Assembly (NCBI GenBank): GCA_020975725.1
Contig: QXJR01000019.1
Location: 62,001-126,000 of the forward strand
DNA length: 64,000 bases
DNA from: Picocystis sp. L7
Taxonomy: Eukaryota; Chlorophyta; Picocystophyceae; Picocystales; Picocystaceae
Reading direction: 5' to 3'
Both the position numbers and the translations under genes were made by a program. Under the pieces are notes generated by a model. That model saw only the letters and a list, made by a program, of their open reading frames with translations, searched no databases and was not told the DNA's origin. This document shows positions 8,807 to 18,484 of the stretch, in pieces. Numbering within the stretch: position 1 is the first letter of the stretch; the number at the start of each line of letters is the position of its first letter.

Positions 8807-9831
8807 TCGCGCATGATGCGCCGCCGGAAGCATGGCGTGTCCCTGACCAAGACAAAGCTGCGAGGGAATTTGGAAGACATCGGACCCGTTGCAAAGGCCC
8901 AGATTACAAGCCAAACAGGAGCAGCGGGTCCGTCGATGGTGTTTTGCAACTTTGGGCGAACGTGCGGGCGTACATCTCGTGCACGTGCCCTCGTCGTCCC
9001 GATCCGGCACCGACCTCTTCCGCGATGGAAATGGATAGGAAGAGCGGCACCACGGGCGGCACAGTAGCAGGAGTATGCCCTTCCTGGTCAGCGTCATCCT
9101 GGATGCCCCACGAACCTTGTGCACGACCGTGTAATGTCACCCTCCGTGCATGGAGTCTGTCGTTTTTCCTTCGTCTGAACGGGCTGGGTTGCTGGGTTCT
9201 TGACCTGCACCGTTCCGTTTTGAAGGCACAAAGGAAAACCGCATGCAAGCAACCTTGGCGAGGACCCTTTGGATGCATCGACCCCGCACCCACCAAGGCG
9301 GGAGGCTTTACATGGCCAGTTTGGGAGGGGGATCTTTCCCCATCGCAACGTTTCGCTTGGTTCTGCACGATGGAACGAAGGGGAGGCTTGATCTTTCCAA
9401 GGAGATGATCCGGTCCCACCGCATGCATGCCCTCTTTCGAGAGCGCGCACGCCCGACGGAAGGTTCTGTGTGCTCGGCCAGCTCCTTCCAGGTCGCGGAG
9501 GTCCGTCGGGATTCCTTCCTGTGGTTTGGACCGGGGTCACGGGACGTACCTCCGTTTGTGGTTCCGTTGCTTTGCCCGTTGTTGATGGCAGCCTGCGGTT
9601 GTTAGCGGTTCAAGCACCTGAGGTCCATGCCATCGCGGGGTCTGGATCGCTGGTGCATCGCTGTTTTGGAACGTCCGTGCATCTCCTTTGTCCTCCTTTG
9701 CATGCATGACGGCGGGAGGAGCGACCACGTCTGGCAGCGTACGGCTTGGTTTGGAGGGGGAAGGTGCAGGACCCCGTATGCACGCCCGTTCCCGTCCCAC
9801 TTCTGTGTCCTGGACGACGCGATGCACGGGC
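8807..9831. other. Intergenic, no supported gene
   Basis: This 1-kb spacer follows the SWEET stop. Open frames here are shadows or low-quality. The right end runs into the minisatellite that precedes SKI2. Confidence 0.5.
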
Positions 9832-10129
9832 GTGCTTGTGGATGTACACGTGTTCTGTGGATGTAAATGTGTGGCTTGTGGATGTACACGTGTTCTGTGG
9901 ATGTACGTGTGGCTTGTGGATGTACGTGTGGCTTGTGGATGTACACGTGGCTTGTGGATGTACACGTGGCTTGTGGATGTAAACGTGTGGCTTGTGGATG
10001 TACACGTGTTCTGTGGATGTAAACGTGTGGCTTGTGGATGTAAACGTGTGGCTTGTGGATGTACACGTGTGGCTTGTGGATGTACACGTGTGGCTTGTGG
10101 ATGTAAACGTGTGGCTTGTGGACGTGGAT
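9832..10129 (+). repeat. Minisatellite, about 15 units of 18-22 bp
   Basis: Units of the form (GC)TTGTGGATGTAAACGTGTG or TTCTGTGGATGTACACG run head to tail. Three or four units carry TTC where the others carry GGCT, and some units lose 2-4 bp. On the minus strand it reads as runs of His-Pro-Gln/Tyr-Ile-His, which explains long spurious frames there. It ends 335 bp before the SKI2 start codon. Confidence 0.92.
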
Positions 10130-10422
10130 GTCCTTCCGGGGCAGGCGCAGCGCGCTTCCATGCGGTTTTCCCTGCACCTCCATCGCGACCCTGCGTCATG
10201 GCCATCTCCCCACCTGCATAGGATGCATCCTCTGCACACCTTCTTGGCCTGGTTTCCCTCTCCATCCACCACACGCGCTTCGATCCTACTTTCTGCGTCC
10301 TCCTTCTTCTTCACGTTCCTCTTCACGTTCCTCTTCCAGGATGGAGATGGACATGGATGCACCTGGCCCTTTCCCACGTCTTCCATCCCGCATCGCGTCG
10401 GCGAAGGGAACCGTCGCTTGTC

Positions 10423-10440
10423 TTTTTTTTTTTTTTTTTT
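10423..10440 (+). repeat. T18 tract upstream of SKI2
   Basis: Eighteen consecutive T lie 24 bp before the SKI2 ATG, inside an otherwise GC-rich leader. Confidence 0.9.
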
Positions 10441-10464
10441 CTTTCGCGCTCGCGGCGTCGGAGG

Positions 10465-13400
10465 ATGGACGGGACGCGCCTCACCTTGTCTTCCATCTTC
10501 GCGGACGTAAAAGGAGGAGGAGGAGAGCTGGATCGCGTGGTGCAGGAAGGCGCGGTGGACCTGTTCGCGCTGGCCGAGCTGAGCCGCCGTCCGCCGCCTT
10601 CGGATGCGTCCACGAAGGCGCGTCCGCACTGGGCGGTGATGGAGGAGGCCATGGCGGACGTGGACGCGCGTTTCCAGGAGGAAGTGAAGGAACCTGCGCG
10701 CGAGTACGCGTACGAGCTGGATGGTTTCCAGAAGAGAGCCATCTTGCACCTGGAACGTGGCGAGAACGTGTTCGTGTCTGCACACACGTCTGCTGGGAAG
10801 ACCGCGGTGGCGGAATATGCGTTGGCCATGGCCACGAGGAACCGTACCAAAGCCATCTACACTTCGCCCATCAAAACCATCAGCAACCAGAAGTTCAGGG
10901 ACTTCCAAGAGGAAGGATACGAAGTGGGCCTCCTGACCGGAGACGTGAGCATCCGTCCAGATGCACCGTGCCTCATCATGACCACGGAGATCCTGCGGTC
11001 CATGCTGTACCGTGGTGCGGACGTCATACGAGACGTGGAATGGGTCATCTTCGACGAAGTGCATTACGTCAACGACATCGATCGAGGCGTGGTGTGGGAA
11101 GAAGTCATCATCATGCTCCCCAGGCAAGTCAACATGATCATGCTCAGCGCCACCGTGCCCAACACCTTCGAATTCGCAGATTGGATCGGACGCACCAAGC
11201 AGAGGTCCGTCTACGTCACCGGCACCCAAAAGCGACCCGTGCCCTTGGAACACCTCCTCTACTACGCCGGGGACCTGTTCAAGATATGCGAGCACGAACA
11301 GTTCCTGCCCGAAGGATACAGGCAGGCCAAGGCGGCCTACAAGGAGAAGAACGATCCCATGCCCGTGCCCGTGGCGCCTCGAGGGAAGGGACAACCCCAA
11401 CCACCGCAAACGACGGGAAACCGAGGCAGAGGAGGACGGCCGGCAGGACAGCGCGGCAGAGGACAGCAGCAACAACAACAGGGTGCCAGGGGTCGCGGAC
11501 CGAAGCCCACACAGGCCGCAAGGCAGCCGCACCGGGGGAATCCCATGCGATCGGAACGGAACGAATTGGTCAAGCTGATCGGGATGCTGAAGAAGAAAGA
11601 GCTGCTGCCGGCCGTTTTCTTCGTGTTCTCGAAGAAAAAATGCGAGGGGTGCGCGGAGAAGCTGGAAAGTATGGACCTTTCCACCGGGGCGGAAAAGGTG
11701 GAAATCCACCAGTTCTTCGATCGATGCATGTCCAGGCTCAACGAGGAGGATCGGAAGCTTCCGCAGCTGGTCCGTATGAAAGACATGCTGAAACGGGGAA
11801 TGGCCGTCCATCACGCAGGATTGCTTCCCATCGTCAAAGAGGTGGTGGAGATCCTCTTCTGCCGTGGCCTGATCAAGGTGCTGTTCTCCACGGAGACCTT
11901 TGCCATGGGGGTCAATGCCCCGGCACGTGTCTGCGTCTTTCATAGCCTGGAAAAGCACGACGGGCGTGAATTTCGCACTTTGCTGTCCGGAGAATACACC
12001 CAAATGGCGGGACGTGCCGGTCGGAGAGGCATCGATCCCGTGGGGACCGTCATCATCATGTGCTGGGACGAGATTCCCATGGAAAGCACCCTGAAGCACC
12101 TCCTCACTGGCAAAGCCACCAAGCTCCAGAGCCAATTCCGGCTCCGGTACAACATGATCCTCAACGTCTTTCGCGTGGACGATATGAAGATGGAGGACAT
12201 GCTGAAACGCAGCTTCGCGGAGTTGAGCTCCCAGCGATCGCTCCCCTATGCGAAAGTCCTCCTGGAGAAGGGAGAGCAATCCCTCCGTCAATTGGAGAAG
12301 AAGCCTTGGCCGGATTGTTACTTGAAGTGCACCAGGGACGACATCCGGACGTATTGGAGGCTACGCAAGAGATCGGACGACCTTCACAAGTACCTGCAGG
12401 ATTACCTCATGGCATCCAGCGCCGCCCAGCACGCCCTGGGTCCGGGACGGGTGGTGGTGTTGAAACGTCGCGGCAGGACCATGTGGGAGCCCGCGGTGCT
12501 CCTTGCTTCAGACTTCACAGGCACGAGGACCGCCATGTCCACCGCTTCCATGCACAATTCCAAGCAGAAGGGCCAGCTCATAGCTTTGGTGCTGCTCTCC
12601 GGCGCCCTTGAAGCGGAGCCAGGGTCCTCCGGGGACGGGAAGGTGGAGGAGGATGTCTCTCAAGCGGCGGATGAGTTTGCGGGGTTCGGCGCACCGCTCG
12701 GACAGGCATTGATCGGCAAGTACAAGGAAAGCCTTCCATCCAAGCCGGATTTCGCGAGCATGAGTCGCGGACTTCCCAAGTATGGGGAGATCGACGATTT
12801 GCGGTACGGCATGCTGGTGATCCGACCGGAGGAGGTGCTTTCCATCACCAAATCGAAGATTCAAGCGGATGTCGCGGTCATCTTGGAAGGGAAGGATGCA
12901 AGCTCCCTGTCTTCCGCACTGCGGGAGCTACGCGCGTTGGACGAGACCTGCGAGGGCGATATCGAGGTGCTGGATCCCGTGCAGGACTTGAAGATGCGCG
13001 AGCTGGAGTACGCGGAGGCGTACGTGGAGAAGGCGAGGCTGCAGCAGGCCATCACCGCGCACCGCAGCCATCGCTGTCCCCGTTTGGAGGACCAGCTGTC
13101 TCTGGTGGAGGAGTGCGAGCGCTTGGACGAGAAGCTGGAGAAGCTGCGTTACCTCCTGTCGGACGAGAACTTGCAGCAGGCTCCGGAGTTCAAGCAGCGC
13201 ATGCAGGTGCTGCGCACCTTGCATTACATCGACGAGGAGGGGGCGGTCCAGCTCAAGGGTCGGGTGGCCTGCGAGATCAACACGGGGGACGAGCTGGTGT
13301 CCACCGAGCTGATCCTGCGGGGCGTGTTGTCCCCGTTGTGTCCGGCGGAGGCGGTGGCCCTCCTGTCCGCCCTGGTGTTCCAGGAGAAGTCCGAGCAGGC

Positions 13401-13773
13401 GTCCGAGCTGCCCCAAGAGCTCCAATGCGCCCAGGAAGCGTGCACGAACATCGCGCTGGAGATCGGATGGCTGCAGAAGGACGCGGGCATGCTGGTCCCG
13501 CCCGAAGATCACGTGTCCCAGTGCTTGAACTACGGATTGGTGGAAGTGGTGCACGCTTGGGCCATGGGCGAACCGTTCGCACACATCTGCGAACGCACGG
13601 ATGTGATGGAAGGTGCGATCGTGCGCACGGTGGTGCGCCTGGACGAGACCTGCAGGGAGTTCGCCAACGCGGCCAGGATCCTCGGAGACGACGCGCTGGT
13701 GGCGAAGATGGAAGCTGCGTCCCAAGCCATCAAGCGGGACGTGGTCTTCGCCGCCTCCCTGTACGTGCAATGA
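10465..13773 (+). CDS. SKI2: SKI2-like DEVH-box RNA helicase (cytoplasmic exosome cofactor)
   Basis: This 1102-residue protein has all superfamily-2 motifs: the Walker A loop AHTSAGKT (about 106-113), TSPIKTISNQKF, the DEVH box (197-200), SATVPN, TETFAMGVNAPAR and QMAGRAGRRG. The C-terminal arch and helical domains of the Ski2/Mtr4 class follow (DDMKMEDMLKRSFAE, then the DSHCT domain ending near residue 1100). The wording (SPIKTISNQKFRDF, WIGRTKQ) is closer to Ski2 than Mtr4. Ski2 with Ski3 and Ski8 feeds mRNA 3'-to-5' into the cytoplasmic exosome. A Gly/Arg/Gln-rich insert (about 305-355) separates the two RecA domains and could bind RNA. The ATG at 10465 follows a T18 tract; upstream codons in frame are low-complexity. 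No introns are seen over 3.3 kb. Confidence 0.93.
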   Translation: MDGTRLTLSSIFADVKGGGGELDRVVQEGAVDLFALAELSRRPPPSDASTKARPHWAVMEEAMADVDARFQEEVKEPAREYAYELDGFQKRAILHLERGENVFVSAHTSAGKTAVAEYALAMATRNRTKAIYTSPIKTISNQKFRDFQEEGYEVGLLTGDVSIRPDAPCLIMTTEILRSMLYRGADVIRDVEWVIFDEVHYVNDIDRGVVWEEVIIMLPRQVNMIMLSATVPNTFEFADWIGRTKQRSVYVTGTQKRPVPLEHLLYYAGDLFKICEHEQFLPEGYRQAKAAYKEKNDPMPVPVAPRGKGQPQPPQTTGNRGRGGRPAGQRGRGQQQQQQGARGRGPKPTQAARQPHRGNPMRSERNELVKLIGMLKKKELLPAVFFVFSKKKCEGCAEKLESMDLSTGAEKVEIHQFFDRCMSRLNEEDRKLPQLVRMKDMLKRGMAVHHAGLLPIVKEVVEILFCRGLIKVLFSTETFAMGVNAPARVCVFHSLEKHDGREFRTLLSGEYTQMAGRAGRRGIDPVGTVIIMCWDEIPMESTLKHLLTGKATKLQSQFRLRYNMILNVFRVDDMKMEDMLKRSFAELSSQRSLPYAKVLLEKGEQSLRQLEKKPWPDCYLKCTRDDIRTYWRLRKRSDDLHKYLQDYLMASSAAQHALGPGRVVVLKRRGRTMWEPAVLLASDFTGTRTAMSTASMHNSKQKGQLIALVLLSGALEAEPGSSGDGKVEEDVSQAADEFAGFGAPLGQALIGKYKESLPSKPDFASMSRGLPKYGEIDDLRYGMLVIRPEEVLSITKSKIQADVAVILEGKDASSLSSALRELRALDETCEGDIEVLDPVQDLKMRELEYAEAYVEKARLQQAITAHRSHRCPRLEDQLSLVEECERLDEKLEKLRYLLSDENLQQAPEFKQRMQVLRTLHYIDEEGAVQLKGRVACEINTGDELVSTELILRGVLSPLCPAEAVALLSALVFQEKSEQASELPQELQCAQEACTNIALEIGWLQKDAGMLVPPEDHVSQCLNYGLVEVVHAWAMGEPFAHICERTDVMEGAIVRTVVRLDETCREFANAARILGDDALVAKMEAASQAIKRDVVFAASLYVQ

Positions 13774-13930
13774 AGGCCGTTCTTGCTTCGTCCTCCTGGA
13801 ACGCGCGTTCCAAGGACGTGCTCGAGGCGTAGGTTTCGATGGACTCGGGTGTGCGCACATGCATTGCAAAACGGAGGACGTGCCACGCGTCCGTCCTCCT
13901 CCGTCCCCAACAGCTCTCCTGTCGCGCGCT

Positions 13931-14449
13931 TTATTGCTCCTCCGCACCCGCTCGCTCGGCCATCCGTCCCGGCATGGCGCCTTTCCACGCGTACAGCGCC
14001 ACGAGCATCAGCACGTCCGCCACGTACACGCCTGCGAAGGATTTCCAGAGCATGGGAATGGCGACGTTGGCCAGCGGCATGGCGAGGAAGGCGTAGTCCA
14101 AGGCTTCTTTCTCGTCCTGGCTGCATTCACGTGCGCGCAAGGAAGGCACGGCGAGCATCCACACCGACCACATGCCGAGCATGCGCGCCACGGTGGCGCC
14201 GTCGGACGGGAAGAGCACGTTGCACGCCAGCATGCCGCCCACGGCCATGGACGCGACGGCTTGCACCTCGAACACCGTGCACAGGACGGTCCCGCGTGCG
14301 GCTGGACGCGCGGCGGGCGTCGACGGACGCGGCGCGAAGGTCCCTGCGGCCTTCCTCGCCGCACGGCGCAGCTTCTGCGCCTCCACGTGCTTCTTGCCGT
14401 CGGATTCCGGCGCCTTCTCGCACCGCGTGCGCATCGCCAAGCGTCCCAT
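13931..14449 (-). CDS. Small membrane protein, possibly plastid DUF7733-like
   Basis: The likely product is 172 residues starting at the ATG at 14449. After a basic N terminus rich in Lys, Arg and Ala come three or four hydrophobic segments: about 65-85, 90-105, a third around LDYAFLAMPLANVAIPMLWKS, and a last one, VYVADVLMLVALYAWK. The W-K-S-F followed by A-D-V pattern reminds me of a plant chloroplast-membrane family of unknown function (DUF7733), but this is a weak memory match. The frame is open well upstream of 14449, so a longer transit-peptide form is possible. It is convergent with SKI2, 157 bp apart. No function can be assigned. Confidence 0.6.
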   Translation of the reverse strand: MGRLAMRTRCEKAPESDGKKHVEAQKLRRAARKAAGTFAPRPSTPAARPAARGTVLCTVFEVQAVASMAVGGMLACNVLFPSDGATVARMLGMWSVWMLAVPSLRARECSQDEKEALDYAFLAMPLANVAIPMLWKSFAGVYVADVLMLVALYAWKGAMPGRMAERAGAEEQ

Positions 14450-15752
14450 CGCGCGTGCTTCGCGTCCCACCGCCTTCCTAGGGTCCTTCCCTTTCCTTTC
14501 CCGTGCGAAGCACGGCAAAGCACGCGCGTTCTGGACCAAAGCACGGGCCGAGCACGACGTGCGCTCTGGACGCGATGGACACCTTCCAGACGTCGTCGAG
14601 ACCACCTCCCAGATCCTCACCCGATCGAGATCTCCTCCCGAGGACCGACGGTCCACCATCGAAAAAGACCGCAAAGACCGTCTAAAGGTATCACAGTTGT
14701 GATGCATCGAGGACCGTCCAGAGGGAAGGAGGGTTGTGACGTACGGTTGGGTCGTGGCGGATCCACGTCGGAGGGAGGATGCGAGGCGAGAGGGACTCGA
14801 AACGTCGCCACGAAAACACGAGTGGTGGTGAACGTGGAGGCGATGTCGAACGAAACAAGGACTGCTCCGTGCAACCGACGCGGGTCCACGGCGCTGGTTG
14901 GCGCGTGGATCGGAAGACCCTGCGCGTGGAGGCATGGGCGCCCATCAAAAACGGGCCAGGCTTCCCTCGAGGGGGGGGAACCACGCCCATCGCGAACTCG
15001 ATGGACCCTCCAATCGCTCCCCTTGGAATGCAACCCACGAAGGTGGGATGTCAATGCGACGGGAACCCATTGCCCTCTCCAACCTAGACCCTTCCACACC
15101 CCCTCGAAAGGAAGGAAGGCATGGATTGCAAGGGGCACGCGCGAGTTGACGACGAGACGGTCCACCCCATCGACGTGATCCGTTCGAACGGACGAAAACC
15201 TTCTCTTGAAGGCGTGTCGTCAAAAGGAGGGTCTTTGCGAGCTCTTTGTGGGGCTGATCTGCTCCCTTGCGAGGGGTGGCACACGTGGCGGTGTTGGGGG
15301 AAGAAGCGTACGACGTGCGTCCTTGGGCGCGAGGGCGTACCCTTTGTCCTTTCCCTCCCGCAAGAGCGAAGAAGAGTTGTGTCCGGATCCTTCCTCCTCA
15401 CGGGAGAAGATCGATGGTCGAGGAGGTTTCATCCGAGCCAGGGCGGTTCCTCCTGCTTGTCGCACACATCACGGGTGCATCCCTGCTTCGTCGTGGGCAC
15501 GAGACGTTCCCATCCCTTTTCACCATCTTCGCACACCTTGCCTTCCCATCTATCCCTTCCGTTCTATCCCTTCCCATCTATCCCTTCCCATCTATCCCTT
15601 CCCTTCTATCCCTTGTATCCCATCTATCCCTTCCCTTCTATCCCTTTTGTCCCTGGTCTTCTCCTCGGTTGGGAGACCTTCCCCCCCCGCCTGACGACCC
15701 TCTTCGAGAAGAAACTCCCTGGACCAGGGTTTAGGGTCCATTTCGTGCTTTG
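14450..15752. other. Divergent intergenic region
   Basis: This 1.3-kb stretch between the small membrane protein and the HCF173-like gene has no supported gene. It holds CAAAGCACG motifs near 14515 and at 14537-14545, a G8 run near 14977, the pyrimidine minisatellite at 15541-15647, and a CGTGCTTTG motif touching the HCF173-like start codon (15744-15752). Confidence 0.5.
15541..15647 (+). repeat. Pyrimidine minisatellite, 14-bp unit
   Basis: Roughly eight copies of TATCCCTTCCCATC and close variants run in tandem about 105-210 bp upstream of the HCF173-like ATG. The strand is almost purely pyrimidine. Confidence 0.85.
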
Positions 15753-17534
15753 ATGGCGACGTCGATGGCCACGTCGATCGCGCGCTTCTCGTGCACGTCG
15801 AGGCTTCGTCCGCGCCGTCGCGGGCGCGAGGTTGCGAGGCAGGCGAGGAAAGGCACCGAAGAAGGCGCAGGAAGGAAGAGCTGGGACGCAGGGCGGTTCC
15901 TGTCCACGCTGCTGTACTTCAACCGTCCGCCATCGCCTGGCGATCTCGTGCTGCGCGTGCTTCGATCGCCGATGGAGCTCTTGAGCGGAAACAAGCAGGA
16001 AGAAGGACGCACGAAAAAAGTCGTGGACGGTGTGGACGGTCGCATGGACCTGCCGGCTGGCCTGCGAGGCGTCGTGCTCGTGCCTGGCGCCACCGGTGGC
16101 GTCGGCAAGCGCGTCGTGGCCAAGCTCTTGGAACGTGGATGCGACGTGCGTGCGCTCGTGCGAGACGCCGGGAAAGCAGGACGGATGCTCTCGGACCTCA
16201 AAGGTGCGGGAAAGCTGGAAATCGTGGCCGCGGACATCACCCAAGAGAAGACGCTCCGGCCGGAGATGTTCCAAGACGTCTCGGCCGTGGTGTGTTGCAC
16301 GGCCGTCAAAGTGGCGCCGAAGGAAGGAGACGACGAAGATCGATCCAAGTATTACCAAGGCATCCAGTTCTACGATCCGGAGATCGTGGGAGACACGCCG
16401 GAGACCGTGGAGTACGCTGGGATAAGGAGCCTGATCCGGATGTGTCAAGGGAAGCTGGGCCAAGCCAATGGACTCGTGCTCGCGGGCTTGAACGAATACG
16501 GGAAAATGGTGGGGAACGAATGGGGTGCCCTGGACGATGTGGTCATGGGAGGGATCAGCCAGAGCAACCTGAACGTGACGTTGGATGCGGACACAGGAAA
16601 GAAGGTGATGCTCTTCACTGGGAACGTGTCCGAGGAAAACAACGGTGGGTTCATCTCCGTGCGTACGAGGAATTACGAACCCCCGCTCGATCTGCTTCCG
16701 TACGACGGCATACGTCTCAGGATCAAGGGAAACGGGATGCGTTACAAATTCATCGTGCGTACGGAGGATGGATGGGACACGGTGGGATACTGCCAGAGCT
16801 TCGACACCGTCCAAGGCGAATGGCAAGATGTGGATCTGGCCTTCAAAGACTTCTTTCCCACCTTCCGAGCCAAGACCATGACCAATGGACAGACCCTGGA
16901 CCCCTCGAGGATCTACTCTTTCCAACTCATGCTCTCCAAGTTCGAGTACGATGGAAAGTTGAATCCTTCCTTTTCCTCCGGACAGGTCTCGCTGCCCATA
17001 TCCTGCATCTCCGCATACATGGCCAAGCCGGCGGCCACCTGGGTGCATGTTTCCTCCGCAGGAGTGACCAGGCCAAACCGCCCGGGGATCGACGTGGAAG
17101 CTGAACCACCCGCAGTGAAGCTCAACGATGCCCTGGGTGGCATCCTCTCGTACAAGCTTAGAGGAGAAGACGCCGTCCGAGACGCTGGCATGCCCTTTGC
17201 GGTCGTGCGGCCCTGTGCGCTGACCGAGGAACCTGCAGGGGCGGAGCTTGTGGTGGATCAAGGGGACACCATCAAAGGGAAGATATCCAGGGACGACGTG
17301 GCGGAGCTCTGTGTGGCCCTGCTTTCCCAGCCGGAGGCTTCTTCCACCACGTTCGAAATCAAGTCTACGGTACCTTTCTCCACGCCCTGGGAAGTGGATC
17401 CGCAGAACCCGCCCCCGCCGAGAGAATGGGGACCGCTACTGTCAGGGCTTCAGAAGAAGGTAACAGGGAAAACCATTGGAGGGGTGTACACGGGGCGGCA
17501 GCCAGAAGATGCCACGCTGTCTTCGTCAAGCTGA
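15753..17534 (+). CDS. HCF173-like protein: atypical SDR with inserted CIA30 domain
   Basis: The 593-residue protein starts MATSMATSIARF with an Arg/Ser-rich N terminus typical of a plastid transit peptide. A nucleotide-binding Rossmann motif follows (LVPGATGGVGKRVV, about residue 110), with the NmrA-like continuation LLERGCDVRALVRD. The Rossmann fold is then interrupted by a CIA30 beta-sandwich (about 265-430; DDVVMGGISQSN, FTGNVSEENNGGF, GYCQSF, DFFPTFRAK). It resumes with AVVRPCALTEEP and a GKISRDDVAEL segment. This arrangement is that of HCF173, the thylakoid-associated factor needed for psbA mRNA stability and translation of the D1 protein. I saw no intron. Confidence 0.87.
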   Translation: MATSMATSIARFSCTSRLRPRRRGREVARQARKGTEEGAGRKSWDAGRFLSTLLYFNRPPSPGDLVLRVLRSPMELLSGNKQEEGRTKKVVDGVDGRMDLPAGLRGVVLVPGATGGVGKRVVAKLLERGCDVRALVRDAGKAGRMLSDLKGAGKLEIVAADITQEKTLRPEMFQDVSAVVCCTAVKVAPKEGDDEDRSKYYQGIQFYDPEIVGDTPETVEYAGIRSLIRMCQGKLGQANGLVLAGLNEYGKMVGNEWGALDDVVMGGISQSNLNVTLDADTGKKVMLFTGNVSEENNGGFISVRTRNYEPPLDLLPYDGIRLRIKGNGMRYKFIVRTEDGWDTVGYCQSFDTVQGEWQDVDLAFKDFFPTFRAKTMTNGQTLDPSRIYSFQLMLSKFEYDGKLNPSFSSGQVSLPISCISAYMAKPAATWVHVSSAGVTRPNRPGIDVEAEPPAVKLNDALGGILSYKLRGEDAVRDAGMPFAVVRPCALTEEPAGAELVVDQGDTIKGKISRDDVAELCVALLSQPEASSTTFEIKSTVPFSTPWEVDPQNPPPPREWGPLLSGLQKKVTGKTIGGVYTGRQPEDATLSSSS

Positions 17535-17701
17535 GCTGCAGGCAAAGACAGTGCTTACGTTGGGGGGATGTGCAATGGTTGCCTCCAAGTCCATTCGAAA
17601 AGCGACCTTTGCGAATAATCTGAATCGTACGAAATGGAATCTATCTGGCTTCCATATTTTGGTCCTCGCGCGCTCTTTCCTTCGACGCCCCCTTCCTGAG
17701 G

Positions 17702-18484
17702 CTACAGCTCGTCCTTCCCGTGCGAGTCCGGGGACCCCTTCGGCTGGCGCTCTTGGGAGGCTTGTTCCGTTGCAGTGGCATGGTATTGGGGCCTGCTCGC
17801 TCCTTGTTGGGCTTGCTTGCGGAGCAGATCGATTTTATTCTTGAGCGCCTCTCGACGTCTCTTGCATTCTCCTCCGCTTTTCTTTCCCACTTCCAGCCCC
17901 AGTTTGTCCGCTTGCTTCCGAAAGCCGGCATGGTTGCGATAGAGCTCTTCCTTCTCGTCCTGGCTCAAGTGCTGCAGTTTTTCCTCGGCTTCCCTCCTCT
18001 TCCTGGCGGTTTCCTCCTCCACCCCTCCACATCCCTCTGCCACAGGATCTTGCCACGTGGCATCCATGGCCTCCTCCCCCCAGTTGGGCACCGAGCTCCC
18101 CGCCCTCCTGTTTTCGATCGAGTTTACGAAGTGCGCCTGGACTTGGGCTCTGGCGCGCCTCGTCCAAGGCGCTTCCACCTCGTCCTGCTGCGCACGTGCG
18201 GCTTCCGAGAGGGCCTCTTCGCGCGTGGCCAACACCTCCCTCTGCAGGCGTTCGAACACGTCCAGGTCGATCGCGGGAAGGTCCTTCCAGTGCGCGATGC
18301 GCGCCTTCAGGACCGACAGTTCGGCCTCGATCGTCGACGCATCCGCACCTTGCTGCTCCAGGACCGCACGACGACCGGCCATGGCCAATTCGTAGCGCTC
18401 TCTACCCGTCATGCCGCACGCAAGACGCAATAAACACGTCCACAGGAGCGCGTGGAGCAGCCCAAAGGCGCGCCGAAGCGCCAT
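17702..18484 (-). CDS. Coiled-coil ER-lumen protein ending in KDEL
   Basis: The protein is 260 residues from the ATG at 18484. Residues 4-22 form a signal peptide core (FGLLHALLWTCLLRLACG). The rest is hydrophilic, rich in Glu, Lys, Arg, Gln and Ala, with heptad-like helices at about 30-100 and 155-230. The last residues are HGKDEL, a canonical ER-retention signal. The pairing of a cleavable signal peptide with KDEL strongly indicates an ER lumenal resident. I recognise no enzyme or chaperone domain; a central HFVNSIENRRAGSSVPNWGEEAMDATW segment is the most distinctive part (19-residue pieces could be searched). It is convergent with the HCF173-like gene, with about 167 bp between stops. Confidence 0.75.
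   Translation of the reverse strand: MALRRAFGLLHALLWTCLLRLACGMTGRERYELAMAGRRAVLEQQGADASTIEAELSVLKARIAHWKDLPAIDLDVFERLQREVLATREEALSEAARAQQDEVEAPWTRRARAQVQAHFVNSIENRRAGSSVPNWGEEAMDATWQDPVAEGCGGVEEETARKRREAEEKLQHLSQDEKEELYRNHAGFRKQADKLGLEVGKKSGGECKRRREALKNKIDLLRKQAQQGASRPQYHATATEQASQERQPKGSPDSHGKDEL

Noticed and set aside
9610-12291. 893-codon open frame on the minus strand
   Set aside because: It is antisense to SKI2 and crosses the minisatellite; the His/Pro/Tyr runs are the reversed repeat and no domain is present.
12928-13947. 339-codon minus-strand frame
   Set aside because: It mirrors the SKI2 C terminus and shows only His/Leu/Arg-rich antisense composition.
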